This document shows, one piece after another, positions 1-5,863 of a stretch of DNA of 5,863 nt. How positions within the stretch are numbered: position 1 is the first letter of the stretch; each line of letters begins with the position of its first letter. Both the position numbers and the translations under genes were made by a program. Below the pieces are notes generated by a model that saw only the letters and a program-made list of their open reading frames with translations, ran no database searches and was not told where the DNA came from. Where the stretch lies: positions 1 to 5,863 of the forward strand of contig JAEWAD010000171.1 of assembly GCA_023391905.1 (NCBI GenBank), written 5' to 3'. Origin of the DNA: Pseudomonadota bacterium. Its GTDB lineage: Bacteria > Pseudomonadota > Alphaproteobacteria > Rhizobiales > Kaistiaceae.

Positions 1-487
1 CCCTCAGGATGCGTCGCGTCGCCAGCGCCCAGTAGCCGGTCTGCTCGGTATCGAACGGCGCGAAAGGCCCGTTGCCGCGGACGCGCAGAAAATGCGTGAC
101 CAGCACCAGCCAGCGCGCGGCGATCGCGCCGGGATTGCCGGAAAACAGGTAGAGCAGCGCATGAAACAGGAAGACGAGACACGCCACCGGCCGCGGCAGC
201 TCATTCTTGATTCGGACGCGTTCGGCGGCGGAAAGGCGGTGATAGGGCCACTTCGCCTGTTCCGGCAGGGCAATGACCTCGATGCCGCCGACACGCTGGC
301 GTGTCATCTGCGGCTCCCGGCCAAGTACATTCACGATCAGCATATCGGACGCTTCAGAAGAAGCCCCCAGCGTCATCGCAAGGCTGACCTCCGCTCCACC
401 GACGGAATGCGGAGAATAACACTCGGTAATGACAAGAATATTGCGCTCCGGAACCACGCCTGGAGCGGGCAGATCCTGTCGCGTCAT
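1..487 (-). CDS. Family 4 glycosyltransferase, N-terminal part (runs off left edge)
   Basis: The minus-strand frame starting at ATG 487-485 stays open to the window edge, giving 162 codons without a stop. The N-terminus reads like the first beta-alpha unit of a GT-B glycosyltransferase of the GT4 type: a hydrophobic strand at residues 17-21 (ILVIT), then ECYSPHSVGGAE at 22-33, the family's nucleotide-sugar glycosyltransferase start with its Gly-Gly-x-Glu loop, and later GGIEVIALP at 67-75. Such enzymes transfer a sugar from an activated donor onto a polysaccharide, lipid or glycan acceptor; donor and acceptor cannot be told here, because the donor-binding C-terminal domain is outside the window. 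A hydrophobic stretch at about 101-115 may touch the membrane. An in-frame TAA at 529-527 limits extension. No strong ribosome binding site precedes the ATG (only GAAGAAG directly next to it), so a TTG start slightly upstream is possible. It is divergent from glpR and probably unrelated in function. The first 60 codons use more A/T-ending codons than the glp genes. Confidence 0.8.
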   Translation of the reverse strand, partial: MTRQDLPAPGVVPERNILVITECYSPHSVGGAEVSLAMTLGASSEASDMLIVNVLGREPQMTRQRVGGIEVIALPEQAKWPYHRLSAAERVRIKNELPRPVACLVFLFHALLYLFSGNPGAIAARWLVLVTHFLRVRGNGPFAPFDTEQTGYWALATRRILR

Positions 488-500
488 CTTCTTCAAGAGA

Positions 501-516
501 CGAAACAAATTCGAAA
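501..516 (-). promoter_or_regulatory. TTTCG direct repeat in the glycosyltransferase leader
   Basis: Read on the minus strand, TTTCG occurs at 516-512 and again at 505-501. The repeats are 11 bases apart, one helical turn, and lie just upstream of the glycosyltransferase start. Similar TTTCG units occur before glpR and before glpD. Short direct repeats of this kind fit a DeoR-family operator, but binding is an inference. Confidence 0.3.
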
Positions 517-575
517 TACCTTCAGATTACCCCACCAAAGGGATACACCACGAGGCCAGATCGTCCACCCCCCGG

Positions 576-602
576 TGGTTGCAGGATTGATCACGGCAAC
601 CA
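576..602. repeat. Inverted repeat in the divergent intergenic region
   Basis: The arms TGGTTGC (576-582) and GCAACCA (596-602) are exact reverse complements separated by 13 bases, and the palindrome TGATCA sits inside at 588-593. It lies about midway between the two divergent genes, where an operator would be expected. It could be a binding site for a dimeric regulator or a small hairpin. There is no U-rich tail, so it is not a terminator. No convincing -35/-10 pair for glpR could be placed around it. Confidence 0.35.
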
Positions 603-650
603 TGCTGTGCAGCGAGACGAGACGGATGCAGCGTCGGGAATGTGTGCTAG

Positions 651-683
651 TTTCGTTTCGCGCTTCGACCGAACCATCCGAAA
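651..683 (+). promoter_or_regulatory. TTTCG cluster upstream of glpR, possible autoregulatory operator
   Basis: TTTCG occurs twice back to back at 651-660, followed by CTTCG at 663-667. The inverted form follows, CGAA at 670-673 and CGAAA at 679-683; TTCG-AC-CGAA at 664-673 forms a small dyad. The cluster ends 10 bases before the chosen glpR start, a fitting place for autorepression. TTCG is also the core of E. coli GlpR half-sites. That GlpR binds here is inferred, not shown. Confidence 0.4.
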
Positions 684-693
684 GCCGACCCCC

Positions 694-1476
694 ATGCCTC
701 CGACGCGACAGACCGCCATCCTCGAGATCGCCAAGCAGCGTGGCCGCGTTTTGGTCGATGAGCTCGCCGCCCAGTTCGGCGTGACGCCGCAGACGATCCG
801 CAAGGACCTGAACGATCTCTGCGACCGCAAGCTGATGGCCCGCACGCATGGCGGCGCCATCCTCGCCTCCGGCATCGAGAATGTCGGCTACGAGGCACGC
901 TCGCAGATCGCCGCGCGCGAAAAGGCGGCGATCGGCCAGGCGGTGGCGGCGATCGTGCCGAACGAGGCATCGCTGTTCATCAACATCGGCACCACCACCG
1001 AAGCGGTGGCGCAGGCGCTGCTGCAGCACCAGGGCCTGATGGTGATCACCAACAACATCAACGTCGCCCACATCATGCGGCCCTATCCGCAGATCGAGGT
1101 GGTGATCGTCGGCGGCGTCGTGCGCAGTTCCGATGGCGGCATCGTCGGTGAGGCGGCGATCGATTTCATCCGCCAGTTCAAGGTCGACTACGCCATCGTC
1201 GGCACCTCGGCGATCGACGAGGACGGCTCGCTGCTCGACTACGACTTCCGCGAAGTGAAGGTGGCGCAGGCGATCATCGCCAATGCCCGCCACGTCATCC
1301 TCGCTTCGGATTCGACCAAGTTCGACCGCACCGCGCCGGTCCGCATCGGCAGCCTGAAGCAGATCCACACCTTCGTCACCGACCATTGCCCGAGCGAGCG
1401 GATCCGCGCCATCTGCGCCGAAAACGACGTCGAGCTGGTCGAGGCGCAGCCGCAGGTCGCGCGCCAGAGCGCCTGA
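694..1476 (+). CDS. glpR: DeoR-family glycerol-3-phosphate regulon repressor GlpR
   Basis: This is a 260-residue cytoplasmic transcription factor of the DeoR family, normal in length (E. coli GlpR is about 252). The N-terminal winged helix-turn-helix spans residues 5-55, with DELAAQFGVTPQTIRKDL at 22-39 as recognition region and the family hallmark RTHGGA at 50-55. The C-terminal sugar-phosphate sensor domain carries NIGTTTEAVAQAL (97-109), TNN (119-121), VGGVVR (139-144), GTSAIDEDGSLLDYD (170-184) and DSTKF (206-210). These motifs match E. coli GlpR closely. By family knowledge it releases DNA on binding glycerol-3-phosphate and so derepresses glycerol genes. Its position directly before glpD and the glycerol transporter genes supports this. 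The ATG at 694 starts just before the conserved domain but has no clear ribosome binding site. An in-frame ATG at 640 would add 18 residues and cover the TTTCG cluster, so 694 is preferred but not certain. Confidence 0.9.
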   Translation: MPPTRQTAILEIAKQRGRVLVDELAAQFGVTPQTIRKDLNDLCDRKLMARTHGGAILASGIENVGYEARSQIAAREKAAIGQAVAAIVPNEASLFINIGTTTEAVAQALLQHQGLMVITNNINVAHIMRPYPQIEVVIVGGVVRSSDGGIVGEAAIDFIRQFKVDYAIVGTSAIDEDGSLLDYDFREVKVAQAIIANARHVILASDSTKFDRTAPVRIGSLKQIHTFVTDHCPSERIRAICAENDVELVEAQPQVARQSA

Positions 1477-1542
1477 ACGCCACCGCCCTCGCTGCGGCGC
1501 ACGCGCCGGCCGCCTTCGCGCCATGACCATCGGACGATCGCC

Positions 1543-1562
1543 ACCGGCGCCACGCCGCCGGT
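1543..1562 (+). other. GC-rich hairpin between glpR and glpD
   Basis: ACCGGCG (1543-1549) and CGCCGGT (1556-1562) pair perfectly as a 7-base stem with a 6-base loop, 67 bases after the glpR stop. No T run follows, so it is not a canonical intrinsic terminator. It could still mark the end of the glpR transcript or be chance in such GC-rich DNA. Otherwise 1477-1650 shows nothing recognisable. Confidence 0.3.
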
Positions 1563-1656
1563 CGAACGTGCACGCTGCCCTGCCGATCCCGCGATTCACG
1601 CAGCCCCGCCAACGGCTTGGATGAGGCCCCGCCGCCAGCGCCTCGCGCCCGATCAC

Positions 1657-1705
1657 TTTCGCTTGACGCGCGTTATGCTTCGTTTATTCTCGATTTCAGG
1701 TTTCG
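1657..1705 (+). promoter_or_regulatory. TTTCG-type motifs bracketing the glpD promoter, candidate GlpR operator
   Basis: TTTCG lies at 1657-1661 just upstream of the -35 box. CTTCG lies at 1678-1682 between -35 and -10, and TTTCG at 1701-1705 just after the expected transcription start. The steps are 21 and 23 bases, about two helical turns each, on the same face of DNA. The middle copy reads TATGCTTCGTT, resembling an E. coli GlpR half-site with one extra base. A repressor here would block RNA polymerase. The link to GlpR is inferred from position and from the same motif before glpR. Confidence 0.4.
1663..1690 (+). promoter_or_regulatory. Probable sigma70-type promoter of the glpD-glpSTP operon
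   Basis: A -35 box TTGACG (1663-1668, 5 of 6 consensus) is followed after 16 bases by TATTCT (1685-1690, 4 of 6 consensus). Transcription would start near 1697, giving a leader of about 50 bases before the glpD start at 1749. The local AT-rich stretch stands out from the GC-rich surroundings. This would drive glpD and, through the tightly spaced genes behind it, the transporter. Confidence 0.55.
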
Positions 1706-1732
1706 GAATGAACCATCTATGCTGCGCCGCAC

Positions 1733-1739
1733 AGGAGAG
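1733..1739 (+). promoter_or_regulatory. glpD ribosome binding site
   Basis: AGGAGAG lies 9 bases before GTG 1749 and 15 bases before ATG 1755. The spacing favours GTG 1749 as the glpD start. It lies downstream of ATG 1719, so it cannot serve that codon. Confidence 0.6.
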
Positions 1740-1748
1740 CGCCGCGTC

Positions 1749-3269
1749 GTGACCATGCTCGACATCTTCATCATCGGCGGAGGCGTGAACGGCTGCGGGA
1801 TCGCGCGCGACGCGGTCGGCCGCGGCTATTCGGTCGGCCTCGCCGAGATGGACGACCTCGCGAGCGGCACCTCGTCCCGCTCGACCAAGCTGGTGCATGG
1901 CGGGCTGCGCTATCTCGAGCATTACGAGTTTCGGCTGGTGCGCGAGGCGCTGATGGAGCGCGAGGTGCTGTGGTCGAACGCACCGCACATCATCTGGCCG
2001 CTCCGCTTCGTGCTGCCGCACCACAAGGGCCTGCGCCCCGCCTGGCTGCTGCGCCTCGGGCTGTTCCTCTACGACCATCTCGGCGGCCGCAAGCTGCTAC
2101 CGGCGACGAAGGCGCTCGACCTGACGAAGGACGCCACCGGCGCGCCGCTCAAGGGCGACTTCAGGCTCGGCTTCGAATATTCCGACTGCTGGGTCGACGA
2201 CGCCCGCCTGGTCGTCCTGAACGCCCGCGACGCGCTCGACCGCGGCGCCGAGATCCTGACCCGCACCCGGGTCAAGGAGGCCGAGCGGATCGGCGATCAC
2301 TGGCGGATCACCCTCGCCGACACGACGAGCGGCGAGACGCGGCAGATCGAGGCCCGCCTGCTGATCAACGCCGCCGGTCCCTGGGCCGACCGCGTGCTGC
2401 GGGCGCTGCCCGGCGCCGATGCCGGCCACCACGTGCGCCTGGTCCAGGGCAGCCACATCGTCGTGCCGAAGATGTTCGACCACGACCGCTGCTACATCTT
2501 CCAGAACGCCGACGGCCGCATCATCTTCGCCATTCCCTACGAGGATGATTTCACCCTCATCGGCACCACCGACCGCGACTACCAGGGCGAGTTGAAGGAC
2601 ATCGCGATCTCTGCCGAGGAGACGGATTATCTCTGCGCGGCGGCGAGCGAGTATTTCAAGAAGCCGGTGCGGCGCGAGGACATCGTCTGGAGCTATTCCG
2701 GCGTCCGCCCGCTCTATGACGACGGCGCCACCAGCGCCCAGGAAGCAACGCGCGAATATGTGCTGAAGGTCGACGGCGCCGCCAGCGCGCCGAAGATCAT
2801 CAACGTGTTCGGCGGCAAGATCACCACGTCGCGGCGGCTGGCAGAGCACGTGCTGCAGCATGTCGAGACCGTGCTCGGCAAGCGCGGCGAGGCCTGGACG
2901 ATGAAGGCGCCCCTCCCCGGCGGCGATTTCCCCGTCCAGGGCTTCGACGCGCTGGTCGCCGGCCTCGAAGCCGACTATCCGGCGCTCGATCGCGCCCTCG
3001 TCAGGCGGCTCGCCCGCCACTACGGCACGCGCGTCCGACGCATCCTCGGCCCGGCCAGGACGGAGGCCGATCTCGGCCGCGCGTTCGGCGCTGGACTCAC
3101 GGAAGCGGAAGTCCACTATCTCATCGACCAGGAATGGGCGCGGAGCGCCGCCGACATCGTCTGGCGGCGCACCAAGCTCGGTCTTCGGATGACGGCGACG
3201 GAGATCGCCGCGCTCGACGACTTCATGCGCAATGCCATGCAGGAGAGACTACCGACAGCGGCCCAATAG
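1749..3269 (+). CDS. glpD: FAD-dependent glycerol-3-phosphate dehydrogenase GlpD
   Basis: This 506-residue flavoenzyme (E. coli GlpD: 501) oxidises sn-glycerol-3-phosphate to dihydroxyacetone phosphate, passing electrons to quinone at the inner face of the cytoplasmic membrane. The N-terminal Rossmann FAD motif is GGGVNGCG at residues 10-17, followed by TSSRSTKLVHGGLRYLEHYE at 41-60, the GlpD hallmark, with R54 at the same number as in E. coli. The substrate-binding residues known in E. coli as R317, R332 and K354 are present here as R320 (SGVRPL), R335 (ATREY) and K357 (FGGK). The C-terminal DAO_C domain covers about 380-500. The gene looks intact. GTG 1749 is chosen for its AGGAGAG spacing; ATG 1755 (504 residues) or ATG 1719 (516 residues) are alternatives. 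It heads an operon with the transporter genes 29 bases downstream, coupling uptake with oxidation. Glycerol kinase is not in this window. Confidence 0.95.
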   Translation: MTMLDIFIIGGGVNGCGIARDAVGRGYSVGLAEMDDLASGTSSRSTKLVHGGLRYLEHYEFRLVREALMEREVLWSNAPHIIWPLRFVLPHHKGLRPAWLLRLGLFLYDHLGGRKLLPATKALDLTKDATGAPLKGDFRLGFEYSDCWVDDARLVVLNARDALDRGAEILTRTRVKEAERIGDHWRITLADTTSGETRQIEARLLINAAGPWADRVLRALPGADAGHHVRLVQGSHIVVPKMFDHDRCYIFQNADGRIIFAIPYEDDFTLIGTTDRDYQGELKDIAISAEETDYLCAAASEYFKKPVRREDIVWSYSGVRPLYDDGATSAQEATREYVLKVDGAASAPKIINVFGGKITTSRRLAEHVLQHVETVLGKRGEAWTMKAPLPGGDFPVQGFDALVAGLEADYPALDRALVRRLARHYGTRVRRILGPARTEADLGRAFGAGLTEAEVHYLIDQEWARSAADIVWRRTKLGLRMTATEIAALDDFMRNAMQERLPTAAQ

Positions 3270-3298
3270 AGAGCGCCGTATCGGGCACGGGAGGAGCC

Positions 3299-4384
3299 AT
3301 GCTCGAACTGAGGCAAGTGACCAAGAAGGTCGGAGCGGCAACGCATATCGAGGACGTCTCGCTCGTCCTCGAAAGCGGCTCGCTCAACGTGCTGCTGGGC
3401 CCGACGCTTTCCGGCAAGACGACGCTGATGCGGCTGATGGCCGGGCTCGACACGCCGACCAGCGGCGATGTGTTCATGAACGGCGCCAAGGTGACCGGCG
3501 TGCCGGTCCAGAAGCGCAACATCGCCATGGTCTACCAGCAGTTCATCAACTACCCGACGCTGACCGTCTACGAGAACATCGCCTCGCCGCTCCGCGTCGC
3601 GGGCGTCGCCCACGCCGAGATCGACCGGCGCGTGCGCCAGGCGGCGGAGCTGATGCGGCTGACGTCCATGCTGGAACGGACGCCGCTGGAGCTTTCCGGC
3701 GGCCAGCAGCAGCGCACCGCGCTCGCCCGCGCCGTCGTCAAGCGGGCCGACCTCGTCCTGCTCGACGAGCCGCTCGCCAATCTCGACTACAAGCTGCGCG
3801 AGGAACTGCGAGCCGAGCTGCCGCGCCTCTTCGCCGAGACCGGCGCCATCTTCGTCTACGCCACCACCGAGCCGACCGAGGCGCTGCTTCTCGGCGGCAA
3901 CACGGCGACGCTATCCAAGGGCCGGGTCACGCAGTTCGGGCCGACGACCGAGGTCTATCGCCGCCCGGCCGACCTGATCACCGCGACCACCTTCTCCGAC
4001 CCGCCGATGAACACGCTGCGCGCGACGAAATCGGGCGGCGCAATCGCGCTCGCCGACGGCGCCACGCTGCCGGCGACCGGCCGCCTCGCCCGCCTCGGCG
4101 ACGGCGCCTACCTCTTCGGCTTCCGTCCGCACGACCTGCATCTCGAGCCGGGCGCGGGCGACACCATCGCCGTGCCGGCGACGGTCGCGATCACCGAGAT
4201 CACCGGGTCGGAAAGCTTCGTGCATCTCGACGCGCCGGACGGCCGCTGGGTCGGGCTGATGCACGGCATCAAGCCGATCGAGATCGGCGCCCGCGTCGAG
4301 GTCCGGCTCGATCCGGAACGCTTCTTCGTGTTTTCCGCCGACAGCGGCCGCGCCGTCGTGACGCCACCGGCGGCCGCCGCCTGA
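3299..4384 (+). CDS. glpS: ABC transporter ATPase GlpS (glycerol uptake)
   Basis: This 361-residue cytoplasmic ATPase is of the MalK/UgpC (CUT1-like) type and is one of two different nucleotide-binding subunits of the rhizobial GlpSTPQV glycerol importer. Visible motifs: Walker A GPTLSGKTT (34-42, K40) with Leu replacing the usual fourth-position Gly; Q-loop VYQQF (78-82); canonical signature LSGGQQQR (132-139); Walker B LVLLDE (152-157); D-loop NLD (161-163). The H-loop is abnormal: where relatives have VTHD, this protein reads ATTE (188-191), so Thr190 replaces the catalytic histidine. Residues from about 240 form the C-terminal OB/TOBE-like regulatory domain, including GFRPHDL (274-280). 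A strong GGGAGGAG ribosome binding site at 3289-3296 fixes the ATG at 3299. The missing histidine, with a complementary defect in GlpT, suggests this subunit contributes its signature to the active site but its own ATP site is weak. Substrate is inferred from glpR/glpD context. Confidence 0.88.
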   Translation: MLELRQVTKKVGAATHIEDVSLVLESGSLNVLLGPTLSGKTTLMRLMAGLDTPTSGDVFMNGAKVTGVPVQKRNIAMVYQQFINYPTLTVYENIASPLRVAGVAHAEIDRRVRQAAELMRLTSMLERTPLELSGGQQQRTALARAVVKRADLVLLDEPLANLDYKLREELRAELPRLFAETGAIFVYATTEPTEALLLGGNTATLSKGRVTQFGPTTEVYRRPADLITATTFSDPPMNTLRATKSGGAIALADGATLPATGRLARLGDGAYLFGFRPHDLHLEPGAGDTIAVPATVAITEITGSESFVHLDAPDGRWVGLMHGIKPIEIGARVEVRLDPERFFVFSADSGRAVVTPPAAAA

Positions 4385-4396
4385 AGGGAGGATGAG

Positions 4397-5488
4397 ATGG
4401 CCAGGATCGACCTTCGCAATCTCGCCCACGCCTACGGACCGAACCCGAAGGAGCCGCGCGACTATGCGCTGAAGCCGCTGAACCACACCTGGGAGGATGG
4501 CGGCGCCTACGCGCTGCTCGGGCCGTCCGGCTGCGGCAAGACCACGCTGTTGAACATCATCTCCGGCCTGATCACGCCGAGCCAGGGCCAGGTGCTGTTC
4601 GACGGCGTCGACGTTACCGCCATGCCGACCGAGGCACGCAACATCGCGCAGGTGTTCCAGTTCCCGGTCATCTACGACACCATGACCGTCTACGACAATC
4701 TCGCCTTCCCGCTCAGAAACCGCCGCGTCCCGGCGCCGGCCGTCGATGCGCGGGTGCGCGAGATCGCAGCCATGCTGGAAATGACCGACGTGCTCGGGAA
4801 GCGCGCCCGCGGGCTGACGGCCGACGCGAAGCAGAAGATCTCGCTCGGCCGCGGCCTGGTCCGCTCCGATGTCGCCGCCATCCTGTTCGACGAGCCGCTC
4901 ACCGTGATCGACCCGCTGCTCAAATGGCAGCTCCGCTCGCAGTTGAAACAGCTGCACAAGAAGTCCGGCTACACCATGGTCTATGTCACGCATGACCAGA
5001 CCGAGGCTCTGACCTTCGCCGACAAGGTGGTGGTCATGTTCGACGGCGAGGTGGTGCAGATGGGCACGCCGGCGGAACTGTTCGAACGGCCGGCCCACAC
5101 CTTCGTCGGCTATTTCATCGGCTCGCCCGGCATGAACGTGCTCGCCGCCGAGGTCGACGGCACGGTCGCGACCGTCGACGGCCGGGAGATCCGCCTGCCG
5201 CGCGCCTATGGCAAGTCGACGCCCGACCGCAAGGTCGAGCTCGGCATCCGGCCGGAATTCGTGCGCGTCGCGCGCGGCGAAGGCCTGCCGGTGACGATCC
5301 GCAAGGTCGAGGACGTCGGCAGCTACAAGATCGCCCGCCTGGCCCTTGGCAAGCGCGAGATCGCGGCGATCGCGCCGGAGGGGACAGAGTTCCCCGCCGA
5401 CGACGTCGGCGCCGTGTTCGATCCCGCCCATTTGAACGTCTATGTCGACGGCCACCTCGTCGACGGCACGCCGGTCCGGGGAGCCTGA
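4397..5488 (+). CDS. glpT: ABC transporter ATPase GlpT (glycerol uptake)
   Basis: This 363-residue MalK-type ATPase is the second nucleotide-binding subunit of the glycerol importer. Walker A GPSGCGKTT (42-50, K48), Q-loop VFQFP (86-90), Walker B ILFDEP (162-167) and H-loop VTHDQ (197-201, H199) are canonical. The signature is not: the LSGGQQQR position reads LTADAKQK (140-147), followed by ISLGRGLV, and the D-loop reads VID (170-172) rather than NLD. The C-terminal regulatory domain starts near residue 240, with LGIRPEFV (282-289). GGAGG at 4387-4391 lies 5 bases before ATG 4397; glpS ends 12 bases upstream, and the permease gene starts 2 bases after this stop, so co-translation is likely. 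The lost signature complements the lost H-loop in GlpS, as expected for an obligate heterodimer. The name follows the rhizobial scheme and has nothing to do with the E. coli GlpT antiporter. Confidence 0.88.
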   Translation: MARIDLRNLAHAYGPNPKEPRDYALKPLNHTWEDGGAYALLGPSGCGKTTLLNIISGLITPSQGQVLFDGVDVTAMPTEARNIAQVFQFPVIYDTMTVYDNLAFPLRNRRVPAPAVDARVREIAAMLEMTDVLGKRARGLTADAKQKISLGRGLVRSDVAAILFDEPLTVIDPLLKWQLRSQLKQLHKKSGYTMVYVTHDQTEALTFADKVVVMFDGEVVQMGTPAELFERPAHTFVGYFIGSPGMNVLAAEVDGTVATVDGREIRLPRAYGKSTPDRKVELGIRPEFVRVARGEGLPVTIRKVEDVGSYKIARLALGKREIAAIAPEGTEFPADDVGAVFDPAHLNVYVDGHLVDGTPVRGA

Positions 5489-5490
5489 CC

Positions 5491-5863
<373 letters not shown>

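Noticed and set aside
579..607. glpR promoter with TTGCAG as -35 and CATGCT as -10
   Set aside because: The -10 box matches only 3 of 6 consensus bases, and nothing else supports it.
640..693. Upstream ATG 640 as glpR start
   Set aside because: It would add 18 residues with no resemblance to the family and would turn the TTTCG cluster into coding sequence. It is kept only as an alternative.
92..784. Plus-strand open frame across the left region into glpR
   Set aside because: It is antisense to the glycosyltransferase frame, which has clear family motifs, and overlaps the glpR start. Its own product has no recognisable features.
1543..1562. Hairpin as a Rho-independent terminator of glpR
   Set aside because: The stem is perfect but no T-rich run follows, so it is listed only as a hairpin.
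493..1656. Minus-strand open frame (387 codons) across glpR and both flanks
   Set aside because: It is antisense to an intact DeoR-family gene with all its motifs and has the same biased shadow composition.
2097..3116. Minus-strand open frame (339 codons) antisense to glpD
   Set aside because: No recognisable motif, biased composition, and entirely inside the well-conserved glpD frame.
3232..4395. Second plus-strand open frame over glpS
   Set aside because: It is an Arg/Ala/Pro-rich out-of-frame translation; the overlapping glpS frame carries the Walker and signature motifs.
3911..5455. Long minus-strand open frame (514 codons) antisense to glpS and glpT
   Set aside because: It is low-complexity, rich in Arg, Asp, Gly, Ala and His, with no domain, and mirrors two clear ABC ATPase genes. 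Such frames are common opposite GC-rich genes with strong third-position GC bias.

Overview
This is a GC-rich chromosomal segment whose gene order and protein sequences point to an alphaproteobacterium of the Rhizobiales/Hyphomicrobiales. Most of it is the start of a glycerol uptake and catabolism locus of the rhizobial glpR-glpD-glpS-glpT-glpP type. That assignment comes from recognising the protein families by reading, not from a database search.

Layout: (a) Positions 1-487, minus strand: the N-terminal 162 codons of a family 4 (GT-B fold) glycosyltransferase that runs off the left edge. (b) Positions 488-693: a divergent intergenic region with TTTCG direct repeats near both genes and a 7-bp-arm inverted repeat in the middle. 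(c) Positions 694-1476, plus strand: glpR, a DeoR-family repressor. (d) Positions 1477-1748: a 272-base gap with a GC-rich hairpin, a good sigma70-like promoter, TTTCG-type motifs around it and a ribosome binding site. (e) Positions 1749-5863, plus strand: a tight run of glpD (FAD-dependent glycerol-3-phosphate dehydrogenase), glpS and glpT (two different ABC ATPases) and glpP (permease, cut by the right edge). The intergenic gaps are 29, 12 and 2 bases, so these four are very probably one transcript.

How they work together: the GlpS/GlpT ATPase pair powers import through GlpP and a partner permease and binding protein expected beyond the right edge. The imported glycerol is phosphorylated by a kinase not present here. 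GlpD then oxidises glycerol-3-phosphate to dihydroxyacetone phosphate at the membrane. GlpR probably senses glycerol-3-phosphate and represses the operon. In this nomenclature glpT is an ABC ATPase, not the E. coli glycerol-3-phosphate antiporter.

The most interesting point is an asymmetry between the two ATPases. GlpS keeps a canonical LSGGQ signature but lacks the H-loop histidine and has an altered Walker A. GlpT keeps canonical Walker A and H-loop but has lost the signature motif. In a heterodimer this would leave one complete ATP site and one degenerate site, which is unusual for an importer of the MalK type. No mobile element, CRISPR array, tRNA or rRNA was seen.
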